From NCBI RefSeq assembly GCF_041432775.1, contig NZ_JAPWAG010000004.1, positions 62,001 to 126,000 on the forward strand: a stretch of DNA of 64,000 nt. The letters run 5' to 3'. Each line of letters begins with the position of its first letter. The stretch's first letter is position 1. The notes beneath the pieces are model-generated. The model was given only the letters and a program-made list of their open reading frames with translations, did no database searches and was not told the DNA's origin. Below, in pieces: positions 49,504 to 59,181 of this stretch. The stretch comes from Pauljensenia sp902373545. GTDB lineage: Bacteria > Actinomycetota > Actinomycetes > Actinomycetales > Actinomycetaceae. The translations under genes and the position numbers were made by a program.

Positions 49504-51195
49504 CTACTGCTCGGTGACAACCGGAACGATCATGGGACGACGGCGCAAGCGTCGCGCGACCCAGCGCCCGATCACGCGGCGCATCGCCTGCTGCAGGACG
49601 TAGGGGTCCTGCCCACCGGGGGCGGCAGCGTCCTTGAGCGCCTGCGCGACGTCGGGCAGGATCTCCTCGAACACTGAATCGTCCTCGGCCATGCCGATCG
49701 CGCGGATCTCCGGGCCGGCCAGGACCATGCCCGAGTCGTGCTCGACGACGGCGAAGATCGAGATGAATCCCTCCGAGCCCAGGGTGCGGCGCGTCTCCAG
49801 CTCGTCCTCGGAAATTTCGCCGATGGAGCGGCCGTCCACGTACACGTACTCGCAGGGCACGATGCCGGACACGCGGGCGACGCCGTCCTTGAGGTCGACG
49901 GTCACGCCGTCCTCCGCCAGGACCACGTTCTGCGGGTCGATACCCGTCTTGACGGCCAGCTGGCCGTTGCCCACCAGGTGGCGCACCTCGCCGTGGATCG
50001 GCATGACGTTCTTCGGCTGGACGATGTTGTAGCAGTAGATGAGCTCCCCGGCGCTCGCGTGACCGGACACGTGCACCTTCGCGTTCTCCTTGGAGACGAC
50101 GCGCGCACCCAGGCGGGTCAGGTCGTTGATGACGCGGTACACGGAGTTTTCGTTACCCGGGATCAGCGAGGACGCCAGCACGACCATGTCGCCCGGCTCA
50201 ATCGTCACGGTGCGGTGCGAGCCGACCGACATGCGCGACAGGGCCGCCATCGGCTCGCCCTGGGAGCCCGTCGCCATGTAGACGCGCTGGGAGGGCGGCA
50301 GCTCGCCGATGCCCTTGAGGTCCACGATGATGCCCTCGGGGATCGACAGGTAGCCCTTTTCCTCCGCGATGCGCATGTTGCGCTCCATGGACCGGCCCAC
50401 GAAGGCCACGCGACGCCCGTGGTGGGCGGCCGCGTTGATGACCTGCTGGACGCGGTGCACGTGCGAGGCGAAGGAGGCGACGACAATCTGGCCGGAGGCC
50501 TCGCCGAACACCTGATCCAGGACCGGGCCGATCTCGCGCTCGGGCGTGATAAACCCGGGCACCAGGGCGTTCGTGGAGTCCACCATGAATAGGTCGACGC
50601 CCTCCTCGCCCATGCGGGCGAAGGCCCGCAGGTCGGTGAGGCGGCGGTCCAGCGGCAGCTGATCCATCTTGAAGTCGCCGGTGATCAGGACGTTTCCGGC
50701 GCTCGTGCGCACAAAGACCGCGAGCGCGTCGGGGATCGAGTGGGTGACGGAGACGAACTCGAGGTCGAAGGGGCCCACGGTGAGGCGGTCTCCCTCGGCG
50801 ACGACGTTGAGATCGGGATCGGGCAGGCGGTGTTCGCGCAGCTTGGGGGCCACGAAGGCAAGGGTCAGGTCGGAGCCGTAGACCGGGATGTCGCTGCGCA
50901 GCTTGAACAGGTAGGGCACGGCACCGATGTGATCCTCGTGTCCGTGGGTTAGGACCAGGCCGACGACGTCGTCCATGCGCTCTTCGATCCAGGAGAAATC
51001 CGGCAGGATCAGGTCGACGCCGGGCTGGCTCTCCTCGGGGAAGAGAACGCCACAGTCCACGACCAGGAGCTTGCCCCGGTACTCGAGGACGTTCATGTTG
51101 CGGCCGACCTCGCCGAGACCTCCCAGCGGGATCACTCGCAGTGCGCCATCTTCCAGGGGCGCGGGTTCGCTGAGGTTCTCGTACAAAGACTTCAT
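49504..51195 (-). CDS. rnj: Ribonuclease J
   Basis: A metallo-beta-lactamase/beta-CASP nuclease with endo- and 5'-3' exoribonuclease activity in mRNA decay and rRNA maturation. The 563-residue protein has the zinc motif HGHEDHIG (H84, H86, D88, H89), ITGDFKMD and the beta-CASP histidine region HVSGHASAGE. The last about 110 residues form the C-terminal domain with RRVIGRWVARRLRRRP. The ATG at 51195 has only a weak ribosome-binding site. pnp, another decay enzyme, lies nearby in the same orientation. Confidence 0.95.
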   Translation of the reverse strand: MKSLYENLSEPAPLEDGALRVIPLGGLGEVGRNMNVLEYRGKLLVVDCGVLFPEESQPGVDLILPDFSWIEERMDDVVGLVLTHGHEDHIGAVPYLFKLRSDIPVYGSDLTLAFVAPKLREHRLPDPDLNVVAEGDRLTVGPFDLEFVSVTHSIPDALAVFVRTSAGNVLITGDFKMDQLPLDRRLTDLRAFARMGEEGVDLFMVDSTNALVPGFITPEREIGPVLDQVFGEASGQIVVASFASHVHRVQQVINAAAHHGRRVAFVGRSMERNMRIAEEKGYLSIPEGIIVDLKGIGELPPSQRVYMATGSQGEPMAALSRMSVGSHRTVTIEPGDMVVLASSLIPGNENSVYRVINDLTRLGARVVSKENAKVHVSGHASAGELIYCYNIVQPKNVMPIHGEVRHLVGNGQLAVKTGIDPQNVVLAEDGVTVDLKDGVARVSGIVPCEYVYVDGRSIGEISEDELETRRTLGSEGFISIFAVVEHDSGMVLAGPEIRAIGMAEDDSVFEEILPDVAQALKDAAAPGGQDPYVLQQAMRRVIGRWVARRLRRRPMIVPVVTEQ

Positions 51196-51257
51196 GGTGC
51201 CAGTCTGCCACGTCAGAGGGGTTTTCCCCGCATCGGGGGATGCGAGAGGTGGGTCGG

Positions 51258-51284
51258 CCCCCTCACACTTGGCGCGTGAGGGGG
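51258..51284 (-). terminator. Terminator after dapA
   Basis: CCCCCTCAC (51258-51266) pairs perfectly with GTGAGGGGG (51276-51284), 9 bp with a 9-base loop, in the dapA-rnj gap. Confidence 0.7.
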
Positions 51285-51347
51285 CGCGTCCTCATCGACG
51301 AGGCCGTGGCTGGGCCCGGTCGATGCGGTGTCGTTGGAGCGGGTGGC

Positions 51348-52244
51348 TCACAGGAGCCCGGCGACGCACAGGGCGCGGCGCAGCGCGGAGACCTCGTCGT
51401 CGCTGATGCCGACCATGGGCAGGCGCACGGCCGGGCTGTCGATGACGCCCTGAAGCCACAGGGCGTACTTGGCCATGACGGCTCCCTGCCCGCCGCCCAT
51501 GATGGCGTGGACGAGGGGGCGCAGGGAGTAGGACAGCTCGCGGGCCTCCCACACTTGGTCGGTGTCGAGCAGCTCGATCATGCGGCGGTAGTGGGCGGAG
51601 GCCACGTGCGTGACGACGGAGATGAAGCCGGAGGCGCCACCCGTCATCCACGCGAAGTTCAGGCCGTCGTCGCCGGAGTAGTACTCCAGGCCGGTGCGGT
51701 GCATGCGCTCCACGCCGGTCTCGACGTCGCCGGTGGCGTCCTTGACGCCGAGGATGCGCGGGTGTTGGGCGAGGATGTCGAGGGTCGAGTCGGAGAAGGC
51801 GATGCCCGTGCGGCCCGGGATGTCGTAGAGCATGACGGGCAGGTCGGTCGCATCCGTGACGGCTCGCACGTGGGCGCGCAGGCCCTCCTGGGAGGGGCGG
51901 TTGTAGTACGGGGAGACGATCAGCAGACCGTCCGCGCCGTGCTCCTGAGCGCCCTCGCCGATGCGCACCGCGTGCGCAGTGTCGTTCGAGCAGGCGCCGC
52001 ACAGGATGAACGCGCGATCCCCCACGGCCTCGCGCACGGCGTCCGTCAGGTCGTTCTTCTCGGGCTGGTGAGTCGTGGGTGACTCTCCCGTCGTGCCGGA
52101 CAGGAGGATCGTGTCGCAGCCTTCGTCGACAAGCTTGATCGCGAGGCGCTGGGCGGAGGGAAAATCGATCTCGCCAGCCTCGGTCATGGGCGTGACCATG
52201 GCGGCTGCAAGGGACCCGAATCGGCGGGGAGGAATATTCGTCAT
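51348..52244 (-). CDS. dapA: 4-hydroxy-tetrahydrodipicolinate synthase
   Basis: DapA condenses pyruvate with aspartate semialdehyde, entering the lysine/DAP branch. The 298-residue protein has the active-site lysine K168 (GVKDATGD), Y140 (YDIPGRTG) and the TTGE motif (51-54). The start could be ATG 52244 or 52253; 52244 gives the usual length, with GGGAG only two bases upstream. dapB lies two genes upstream in the same direction. Confidence 0.95.
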   Translation of the reverse strand: MTNIPPRRFGSLAAAMVTPMTEAGEIDFPSAQRLAIKLVDEGCDTILLSGTTGESPTTHQPEKNDLTDAVREAVGDRAFILCGACSNDTAHAVRIGEGAQEHGADGLLIVSPYYNRPSQEGLRAHVRAVTDATDLPVMLYDIPGRTGIAFSDSTLDILAQHPRILGVKDATGDVETGVERMHRTGLEYYSGDDGLNFAWMTGGASGFISVVTHVASAHYRRMIELLDTDQVWEARELSYSLRPLVHAIMGGGQGAVMAKYALWLQGVIDSPAVRLPMVGISDDEVSALRRALCVAGLL

Positions 52245-52347
52245 GGCTCCCATCTTACGCATCCCGACATGGTCGGTGCCCCACGCCGTCTGAACGGTGG
52301 TGTTCGCGAGGCGGGGGCTCGCCACGCCTCCCACCTCGCGTGGGCCC

Positions 52348-52881
52348 TTAGTCGCGCCCAGCCCACCACATGTGCTGGGTCTGCTCCCCCATGGAGCGCA
52401 CGGCCCCCGAGGGGGCAAAGCCCGCCGAGGTGTAGAAGCGCTGGCGTTCCTCGTCGTCCACGCCGATCCACACGTGCAGCGCCCCACTCGTCAGGTCCGC
52501 GATGGCTGCCAGCAGGCGCGAGGCGTGTCCGGCGCGCCGGAAGTGCGGGTCCACGACCAGCTCGTACACCTGGGTGGCGATCACGCTCCCCTGCTCATCG
52601 GGTGCCGAATCGACCGGCTGCGCCCCGGCCTCGTCGGGGCCCGCGAGGGCAAAACCCGCGATCGTGTTGGCGTGGAGCGCGACCAGCGCGGCGGAGCCCA
52701 CGGGTCTGGGAGCGGCCAGGGTGGCCTCCCACTGGCGGGCCAGCAGCTCCTCGGTGACGCCCTGCGCTGCCAGGGCCTGGTCCCCCATGAGGGCGCTCCA
52801 GGCGAGCACCTGCAGGCGCGCGATCGCGCCCTCGTCGCCGGGCTGGGCGGGCCGAACGGAACGGTCCGGGGCACTACTCAC
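52348..52881 (-). CDS. GNAT-family N-acetyltransferase
   Basis: The 177-residue protein has the acetyl-CoA-binding core: ATQVYELVVDPHFRRAGHASRLLAAI (about 104-129, here broken as VYELVVDPHFRR and GHASRLLAAI) and the GFAPSGA segment near the end. The start is GTG 52881, overlapping the dapB stop (GTGA), which supports an operon dapB-GNAT-dapA. Substrate is unknown. The DNA at 52627-52635 carries the GGCCTCGTC word in the region coding PDEAGAQP, a stretch outside the conserved core. Confidence 0.85.
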   Translation of the reverse strand: MSSAPDRSVRPAQPGDEGAIARLQVLAWSALMGDQALAAQGVTEELLARQWEATLAAPRPVGSAALVALHANTIAGFALAGPDEAGAQPVDSAPDEQGSVIATQVYELVVDPHFRRAGHASRLLAAIADLTSGALHVWIGVDDEERQRFYTSAGFAPSGAVRSMGEQTQHMWWAGRD

Positions 52882-53618
52882 AGGCCCATGACCTTGTCGA
52901 GGCCGATCGTCAGGCCGGTGCGGCCACTCACGCGGCGCACGCCCAGGAGGACACCGGGCATAAAGGACACGCGGTCGAAGGAGTCGGTGCGGATGACCAG
53001 CTGCTCCCCCTCGTTGCCCAGCAAGATCTCCTCCGAGGCGGTCAGGCCGCGCAGGCGCACGGCGTGAACGGGCACGCCGTCGACGCGACCACCGCGACTG
53101 CCCAGCTCGTCCGTCTGCGTCGCGTCGGGCATCTGACCCAGCCCAGCCTGCGCGCGTGCCTGAGCAATGCCGCGCGCTGTGGCCACAGCCGTGCCCGAGG
53201 GGGCGTCGACCTTGCCGGGGTGGTGCATCTCGATGACCTCGGCGGACTCGAAGTAGGGGGCGGCCATGGCCGCGAACGTCATGGCCAGGACGGCGCCCAT
53301 TGCGAAGTTTGGGGCGATCAGGACGGCGCGACCTGCGGCCTCGGCGTGCTCGCGCACCCGAGCGTAGGACTCGTCCGTCCACCCGGTCGTGCCCACGACA
53401 ACGTCCACGCCCGCGTCCAGCAGCGCGTGCACGTTGGCTTCGGTGACCGAGGGCAACGAGAAGTCGACGGCGACCTGCGCGCCGTTCACGGTCTTCTTGG
53501 TGATCGGGTCGCCCGCGTCCAGCTGGGCGACGACCTCCATGTCGGGGGCGCCGGTCACGGCCGTCACGACGGTCGAGCCCATGCGGCCCTTGGCTCCGGT
53601 CACTGCCACGCGAATCAT
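52878..53618 (-). CDS. dapB: 4-hydroxy-tetrahydrodipicolinate reductase
   Basis: DapB reduces the DapA product with NAD(P)H. The 246-residue protein has the nucleotide motif VTGAKGRMG (6-14) and the substrate-binding/catalytic block MHHPGKVDAPSGTA (131-144, with H132 and K136). CTAAAGGAGACACCA precedes the ATG at 53618, deciding it against a longer frame. Confidence 0.96.
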   Translation of the reverse strand: MIRVAVTGAKGRMGSTVVTAVTGAPDMEVVAQLDAGDPITKKTVNGAQVAVDFSLPSVTEANVHALLDAGVDVVVGTTGWTDESYARVREHAEAAGRAVLIAPNFAMGAVLAMTFAAMAAPYFESAEVIEMHHPGKVDAPSGTAVATARGIAQARAQAGLGQMPDATQTDELGSRGGRVDGVPVHAVRLRGLTASEEILLGNEGEQLVIRTDSFDRVSFMPGVLLGVRRVSGRTGLTIGLDKVMGL

Positions 53619-53695
53619 TGGTGTCTCCTTTAGCGGGGGGTTGCGTAGTGTCAGGCTATGCCCTGGCCCGCGCGGGCGGGCGGGCATCTCACGTC

Positions 53696-55000
53696 TTATT
53701 CCTGGGGCAGGACCAGCGCGCGGCAGTCCAGCTTGGCGAGCAGGAAGGCGGCCAGGGCCGACACGTCGGAGGCGCCAACCGCGTCGAACTCGGCCAGGGA
53801 CTCGTCGATGGGGCGGTAGCGACCGATGATCTCGGAGCGTCCCAGTCGCATCATGCGCGACCAGTTATCCTCCAGGCCCAGGACGACGCCGCCGCGCACC
53901 TGTCCGCGCACGCGCGTCATTTCCTCCTCGGTGGGCCCGTTCCCGGCCAGGTCCTCCAGCTGGGCGCGCATGATGGTCTCGACCTCGCCAACCTTATCGG
54001 GGCTACAGCCCGCGTACATGCCGAAGGTTCCCGTGTCGGAGTAGGCGACATCGTAGGCGTAGGTCGTGTAAGCCAGGCCGCGCTTTTCCCGCACCTCCTG
54101 GAAGAGGCGCGAGGACATGGACCCGCCCAGGATCGACAGCAGCACGCTCATCGTGGGGCCCAGCGGATCCGTGGCCGACAGGCCCTCGCAGCCGATGAGG
54201 ACGTGCGCCTGGGTGACGTCACGGCGGCGGGTGATGTGCTGCTCGTGGTCCTCGATGGGCAGGCTCTGCGTTGATCGACGAGGCCGGGGCGAGTTCGCAC
54301 TCGCGTGATCCCAGGGGGATGCTTCCAGGGCGGCCTGGACGCGCTCGCAGACGTGGTCGTGGTCGACGTGGCCTGCGGCAGCGACGATGAGGGAGGAGGG
54401 GCCGTAGTGGGCCTGGTAGTGCTCCCACACGTCGGATCGGCCCACCTCGCGGATCGCCTGGGAGGTTCCACCGACGGGGCGCCCGATGGGACGGTCCCCG
54501 TGGACGGCGAGCTGGAAGGCCTCGTGGACGGTCTCCGTGGGCGAGTCCTCCCCCATCGCGAGCTCGTCGAGGATGACGCCGCGTTCCATCGCGAAGTCCT
54601 CCTCGTCCAGGCGCGAGTCGGTGACCATGTCTGCCAGCGTCTCGATCGCCATGTCCAGGTCCGCATCGCGCACGCGCGCCCAGTAGGCGGTGTGCTCGCG
54701 CGCGGTCTCCGCATTGGATTCACCGCCCACAGAGTCGAAGGCGACGGCGATGTCCAGGGCGGAGCGCTTGGTCGTCCCCTTGAACAGGAGGTGCTCGAGG
54801 AAGTGCGTCGACCCGGCTGTGCGCTCGCCCTCGTCGCGCGAGCCGACAGGAACCCACAGGGATAAGCCCGCGCTCTTGGTGGCGGGGATCGTCTGTGTCA
54901 GCACGCGTACGCCGGAGCCCAGGATCGTGCGATCGATGCGGGTGTCACCGTCCTCGATAGACAGGCGGGACTCGTCGAGCGGCAGCGGCTTGGGCGTCAT
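53696..55000 (-). CDS. M16-family zinc metallopeptidase (processing-peptidase-like)
   Basis: The 434-residue protein is of the pitrilysin/insulinase group. The inverted zinc motif HFLEH (H66, E69, H70) is intact, and the second-half REKRGLAYTTYAY is the typical partner domain element. Bacterial members downstream of pnp are common; their substrates are not known. AAGAGGAGAACT precedes the ATG at 55000. The pnp terminator separates it from pnp. Confidence 0.92.
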   Translation of the reverse strand: MTPKPLPLDESRLSIEDGDTRIDRTILGSGVRVLTQTIPATKSAGLSLWVPVGSRDEGERTAGSTHFLEHLLFKGTTKRSALDIAVAFDSVGGESNAETAREHTAYWARVRDADLDMAIETLADMVTDSRLDEEDFAMERGVILDELAMGEDSPTETVHEAFQLAVHGDRPIGRPVGGTSQAIREVGRSDVWEHYQAHYGPSSLIVAAAGHVDHDHVCERVQAALEASPWDHASANSPRPRRSTQSLPIEDHEQHITRRRDVTQAHVLIGCEGLSATDPLGPTMSVLLSILGGSMSSRLFQEVREKRGLAYTTYAYDVAYSDTGTFGMYAGCSPDKVGEVETIMRAQLEDLAGNGPTEEEMTRVRGQVRGGVVLGLEDNWSRMMRLGRSEIIGRYRPIDESLAEFDAVGASDVSALAAFLLAKLDCRALVLPQE

Positions 55001-55066
55001 AGTTCTCCTCTTGGTCCCCACTGGCGGGGATTGGCACGAAACGTTCACAGTGTAGCCGTAAAAAGG

Positions 55067-55108
55067 CCGGTGGCCGGGGCGGACACATCATTCCACCCCG
55101 GCCACCGG
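55067..55108 (-). terminator. Intrinsic terminator after pnp
   Basis: CCGGTGGCCGGGG (55067-55079) pairs perfectly with CCCCGGCCACCGG (55096-55108). On the minus strand it is followed by CCTTTTTAC, a proper T-run, so this is the strongest intrinsic terminator in the window. Confidence 0.88.
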
Positions 55109-55132
55109 TTGACGTTAGCTAACGGGAGCTAC

Positions 55133-57481
55133 TCAGTCCTCGGAAACGCCTTCCTCACGGTCGTCGTCGCGACGACGACGGGTGCGGGTGCGGGGACGAC
55201 GCTCGCGGCGCTCGGAGCGCTCGCGACGCTCGCGGCGCGCCTCGTTCTGACCCTCACCCTCAGGGGCCTCGAGCTCGCCGGCCTCGCCGTCGATGACGGC
55301 GTGCAGGCTCAGCTTGCCGCGGTCGCCGATCTCGTTGATCTCGACCTCGACCTGCTGGCCGACCTGCAGGACGTCGTCCACGGAGTCGATGCGCTTGCCG
55401 CCCACGAGGCGACGGACCTGCGAGATGTGCAGGAGGCCGTCCTTGCCGGGGGTCAGCGACACGAAGGCGCCGAACGAGGTGGTCTTGACGACCGTGCCGA
55501 CGAAGCGCTCGCCGACCTCGGGCATCTGCGGGTTCGCGATCTGGTTGACCATCGTGCGGGCGGCCTCGGCGGAGGCGCCGTCGGAGGAGGCGATGTAGAC
55601 GGTGCCGTCGTCCTCGATGGTGACGTCAGCGCCGGTATCGTCCTGGATCTGGTTGATCATCTTGCCCTTGGGGCCGATGACCTCGCCGATCTTGTCGACG
55701 GGGACCTTGACGGTGATGATGCGAGGAGCGTTGGCGCTCATCTCATCCGGGCCGTCGATCGCCTGGTTGATCAGGTCGAGGATCGCCAGGCGGGCGTCGC
55801 GGGCCTGGGCCAGCGCGGCGCGCAGCACCTGGGAGTCGATGCCGTCGAGCTTGGTGTCCAGCTGCAGGGCCGTGATGAAGTCACGGGTACCGGCAACCTT
55901 GAAGTCCATGTCGCCGAAGCCGTCCTCGGCGCCCAGGATGTCGGTCAGGGTGACGGCCTTGAACTGGCCATCGACCTCACCGGTCATGAGGCCCATCGCG
56001 ATGCCCGCGACGGGGGCGCGCAGCGGCACGCCGGCCTGGAGGAGGGACAGGGTCGAGGCGCAGACGGAGCCCATGGAGGACGAGCCGTTGGAGCCCATGG
56101 TCTCGGAGACCTGACGGATCGCGTAGGGGAAGTCCTCGCGCGAGGGCAGGACGGGAACCAGGGCACGCTCGGCCAGGTCGCCATGGCCGATCTCGCGGCG
56201 CTTGGGGGAACCGACGCGGCCGACCTCGCCCGTAGAGAAGGGAGCGAAGTTGTACTGGTGCATGTATCGCTTGGAGTTAACGGGCGACAGGTTGTCGATC
56301 TGCTGCTCCATGCGCAGCATGGCCAGGGTGGTCACGCCCAGGATCTGGGTCTCGCCGCGCTGGAAGAGGGCGGAGCCGTGCACGCGGGGCAGAACCTCAA
56401 CCTCGGCGGAGAGGGAACGGATCTGGCGCGGGGTGCGCCCGTCCATGCGGATCTCTTCGCGCAGGGTGCGGTTGCGGATGGTGGTCTTCTCGAGCGAGCG
56501 GAAGGCAGCCTTGAGGGCCTTCTCCGACTCGGGGAAGCGCTCAGCCAGGGCGCCGAGCATCTCTTCCTTGACGGCGTCCACGGCCTCGTCGCGGGCAAGC
56601 TTGCCCTCGGTCAGCAGGGCCTGGGCAACCTTCTCGGCCGCGTATTCCTCGACCGCGGCGTACTCTTCGTCGGTGTAGTCCAGGAACAGCGGGAACTCGA
56701 CGGTCTCCTTGGAAGCCTTCTCGGCAACCTTGAGCTGAGCCTCGCACAGGACCTTGATGAAGGGCTTGGCGGCCTCGAGGCCGTCGGCCACGACGTCTTC
56801 GGTGGGAGCGGTGGCACCAGCCTGAATGAGCTCCCACTGGTTCTTGCCGCCGCCGGCCTCGACCATCATGATCGCGACGTCTTCGGAGCCGTCTTCCTTG
56901 GTGACGATGCGGCCCGCGACAACGATGTTGAACACGGAACGCTCGAGCTCGCTCCAGCGCGGGAACGCGACCCACTGGTCGTCGATGAGCGCCAGGCGGG
57001 TGCCGCCGATCGGGCCGGTGAAGGGCAGGCCCGCGATCTGGGTGGACATGGAGGCGGCGTTGATCGCCAGAACGTCGTAGGCGTCGTCCGGATCGATCGT
57101 CAGGACGGTCTCGACGACCTGGACCTCGTTGCGCAGGCCCTTGACGAAGCCGGGGCGCAGCGGGCGGTCGATGAGGCGGGCGGCCAGGATGGCCTCGGTG
57201 CCGGCGCGGCCTTCGCGGCGGAAGAAGGAACCGGGGATGCGACCCGCGGCGTACTGACGCTCTTCGACGTCAACGGTCAGCGGGAAGAAGTCGAACTGGT
57301 CCTTGGGGTTCTTGCCCACCGTGGTGGCGGACAGAACGGTGGTGGAATCATCCAGGTAGGCCAGGGCGGAGCCGGCGGCCTGCTTGGCGAGACGGCCGGT
57401 TTCGAAGCGCACGGTGCGCTTGCCGAAACGGCCGTTATCGATAATCGCCTCTGCGGCGACGATGTCGGAGCCTTCCATCAT
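55133..57481 (-). CDS. pnp: Polynucleotide phosphorylase
   Basis: PNPase degrades RNA 3'-5' phosphorolytically. The 782-residue protein has two RNase PH-like domains, an intervening helical domain, a KH domain (ITVKVPVDKIGEVIGPKGK at about 585) and an S1 domain (about 660-730). It ends in a basic, Arg-rich tail (about 740-775). Two adjacent ATG codons start it (57481 and 57478) after AAGGAGAAACGCCCC. It follows rpsO as in many bacteria, with a hairpin in its leader. Confidence 0.97.
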   Translation of the reverse strand: MMEGSDIVAAEAIIDNGRFGKRTVRFETGRLAKQAAGSALAYLDDSTTVLSATTVGKNPKDQFDFFPLTVDVEERQYAAGRIPGSFFRREGRAGTEAILAARLIDRPLRPGFVKGLRNEVQVVETVLTIDPDDAYDVLAINAASMSTQIAGLPFTGPIGGTRLALIDDQWVAFPRWSELERSVFNIVVAGRIVTKEDGSEDVAIMMVEAGGGKNQWELIQAGATAPTEDVVADGLEAAKPFIKVLCEAQLKVAEKASKETVEFPLFLDYTDEEYAAVEEYAAEKVAQALLTEGKLARDEAVDAVKEEMLGALAERFPESEKALKAAFRSLEKTTIRNRTLREEIRMDGRTPRQIRSLSAEVEVLPRVHGSALFQRGETQILGVTTLAMLRMEQQIDNLSPVNSKRYMHQYNFAPFSTGEVGRVGSPKRREIGHGDLAERALVPVLPSREDFPYAIRQVSETMGSNGSSSMGSVCASTLSLLQAGVPLRAPVAGIAMGLMTGEVDGQFKAVTLTDILGAEDGFGDMDFKVAGTRDFITALQLDTKLDGIDSQVLRAALAQARDARLAILDLINQAIDGPDEMSANAPRIITVKVPVDKIGEVIGPKGKMINQIQDDTGADVTIEDDGTVYIASSDGASAEAARTMVNQIANPQMPEVGERFVGTVVKTTSFGAFVSLTPGKDGLLHISQVRRLVGGKRIDSVDDVLQVGQQVEVEINEIGDRGKLSLHAVIDGEAGELEAPEGEGQNEARRERRERSERRERRPRTRTRRRRDDDREEGVSED

Positions 57482-57567
57482 GGGGCGTTTCTCCTTGGGT
57501 TGTTGGTGTCGCGCTCCACTTCGGCCTTCGATCGAAGCCCACGGATAAACGCTCCGGAGGCCACTGT

Positions 57568-57586
57568 CGAAAACCGGCTGTTTTCG
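57568..57586 (-). promoter_or_regulatory. Hairpin in the pnp leader
   Basis: CGAAAAC (57568-57574) and GTTTTCG (57580-57586) form a perfect 7-bp stem about 90 bases before the pnp start. A second dyad CTTCGATCGAAG lies at 57526-57537. In enterobacteria a pnp-leader hairpin mediates autocontrol by RNase III and PNPase; here that is only analogy. Confidence 0.4.
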
Positions 57587-57626
57587 CGCGAAAAATAACG
57601 GTGTGCCCGAGGTGGGCGTGTGAAAA

Positions 57627-57659
57627 CCGGCCCGTCTCCGCTACGGGAGGCGGGCCGGC
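57627..57659 (-). terminator. Terminator after rpsO
   Basis: CCGGCCCG (57627-57634) pairs with CGGGCCGG near 57651-57658, extended inward by CTCC/GGAG. On the minus strand TTTTC follows. Confidence 0.75.
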
Positions 57660-57665
57660 CCAAAA

Positions 57666-57935
57666 TCAGCGGCGCAGGCCGAGACGCTCGATGAGCGAGC
57701 GGTAACGCTCGATGTCGATGTCGGCGAGGTAACCCAGCAGGCGGCGACGACGGCCAACCAGCAGCAGCAGGCCACGACGGGAGTGGTGGTCGTGCGTGTG
57801 GGTCTTGAAGTGCTCGGTCAGATCCTTGATGCGGCGGGTCAGCAGCGCGATCTGCACCTCGGGGGAACCGGTGTCGCCCTCGTGGGTCGCGTACTCGGCG
57901 ATGATCTGGTCCTTGACGTCCTTGCTCAGCGGCAC
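57666..57935 (-). CDS. rpsO: 30S ribosomal protein S15
   Basis: S15 is a primary 16S rRNA-binding protein. The 89-residue protein has the standard length and the signature LTEHFKTHTHDHHSRRGLLL (about 44-63, an RNA-binding helix-loop). The start is GTG at 57935 after AAAGGAGAAGCCT; the longer ATG frame to 57968 would add eleven non-conserved residues. Confidence 0.97.
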   Translation of the reverse strand: MPLSKDVKDQIIAEYATHEGDTGSPEVQIALLTRRIKDLTEHFKTHTHDHHSRRGLLLLVGRRRRLLGYLADIDIERYRSLIERLGLRR

Positions 57936-58179
57936 AGGCTTCTCCTTTGTATTCGTTGCGCGGGGCACCCGGGCTTGTCCCGGATGCTGACAGTCCGCGG
58001 CCGGTGTACGGCCTTTCTACAGTAGCACGTCCGGGTTCTCAGACCCGTCGTGAGCGACGAAGCTAACGATTTGGCCGCTCAGGGACGAGGCCGACCCTTC
58101 TGCCTCGCCGCCGCGCGCATAACGGATGGCAGGGCAGGGCACCCCCGTGGGAGTTGGGCACTGGTAACCCTGGGGCGCG

Positions 58180-59169
58180 CTATCGGGCGGTAACGGAGTC
58201 GGGGTCGACGCGCCCAGTGACGCCGATACCGAGGACGGAGGCCGTCTGTCGCAGGTCGTCGTCCATCTGGCGCAGCAGCCCGTCAAGGTCGTCGAAGGAG
58301 AGCATGGGGCGGATGCGCGCCACGAAGGTCACGGCGATACGTTCCCCGTACAGGTTCAGGTCGGAGCGGCCCAGGACGTGAGCCTCGACGGTGCGGTCCT
58401 CGCCGTTGAACTGGGGGTTTGTGCCCACGGAGATGGCGGCGGGCAGGAACTCGGCTGACTGGGTGCCGGGGACGGCGCGCACGACCCAGCCGGCGTAGAC
58501 GCCGTCGGCAGGGATGACGCCTTCGACCTCTTCGGACAGGTTAGCCGTGGGGAATCCGAGGGTGCGGCCGCGTTTGAAGCCGTGGCAGACGCTGCCGCGG
58601 ATGCGGTGGAGGTGGCCGAGGACGCGGGCTGCGCCGGAGACGTCCCCGGCGGCCAGGAGTTCGCGCACCCAGGAGGAGGACCAACGCCGCCCTTCGGGAG
58701 CCTCAATGTCGGTGACGGTCAGGACGTCGAAGCCGTATTGGCGTCCGAGGGCGCGCAGGGTGTCGATCGTGCCGGAGTTGCCGCGCCCGAAGCGGAAGTC
58801 CTCGCCGACGACGACTTCACGCGCGCCGCAGCGCTCGACGAGGAATTCGTAGACGAACTCGTCGGGCTCGAGGCTATAGACGCTCTTGTCGTAGTGGGCG
58901 ACCAGGGTGGCGTCCAGGCCGGCGGCGGCCATGGCGTCGAGGCGGTCGCGCAGCGGGGAGATGAGCTGGAGCCCGGCCTCGGGTCGGTGCACCTGGATGG
59001 GGTGCGGGTCAAACGTGATGGCGATGGCGTCGACGCCGAGCTTGTGGGCGCGGTCCACGCAGGTGGCAATGACCTTCTTGTGCCCGTTATGCATGCCGTC
59101 GAAGTTACCGATGGTGACGACACTGGCCTCGTTGCCGGGGATGTCGGTCAGGGATTGCCAGACGTTCAT
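58180..59169 (-). CDS. ribF: Bifunctional riboflavin kinase / FAD synthetase
   Basis: Makes FMN and FAD. The N-terminal FMN adenylyltransferase domain has the nucleotidyltransferase motif GNFDGMHNGH (21-30), and the C-terminal flavokinase domain has RGRTLGFPTANL (about 203-214). The length of 329 is typical. It follows truB by 12 bases and belongs to the truB-ribF pair found in many bacteria. 244 bases of non-coding DNA lie between it and rpsO, with one GACGAGGCC word at 58084. Confidence 0.96.
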   Translation of the reverse strand: MNVWQSLTDIPGNEASVVTIGNFDGMHNGHKKVIATCVDRAHKLGVDAIAITFDPHPIQVHRPEAGLQLISPLRDRLDAMAAAGLDATLVAHYDKSVYSLEPDEFVYEFLVERCGAREVVVGEDFRFGRGNSGTIDTLRALGRQYGFDVLTVTDIEAPEGRRWSSSWVRELLAAGDVSGAARVLGHLHRIRGSVCHGFKRGRTLGFPTANLSEEVEGVIPADGVYAGWVVRAVPGTQSAEFLPAAISVGTNPQFNGEDRTVEAHVLGRSDLNLYGERIAVTFVARIRPMLSFDDLDGLLRQMDDDLRQTASVLGIGVTGRVDPDSVTAR

Positions 59170-59181
59170 TGTCTCTCTTTC

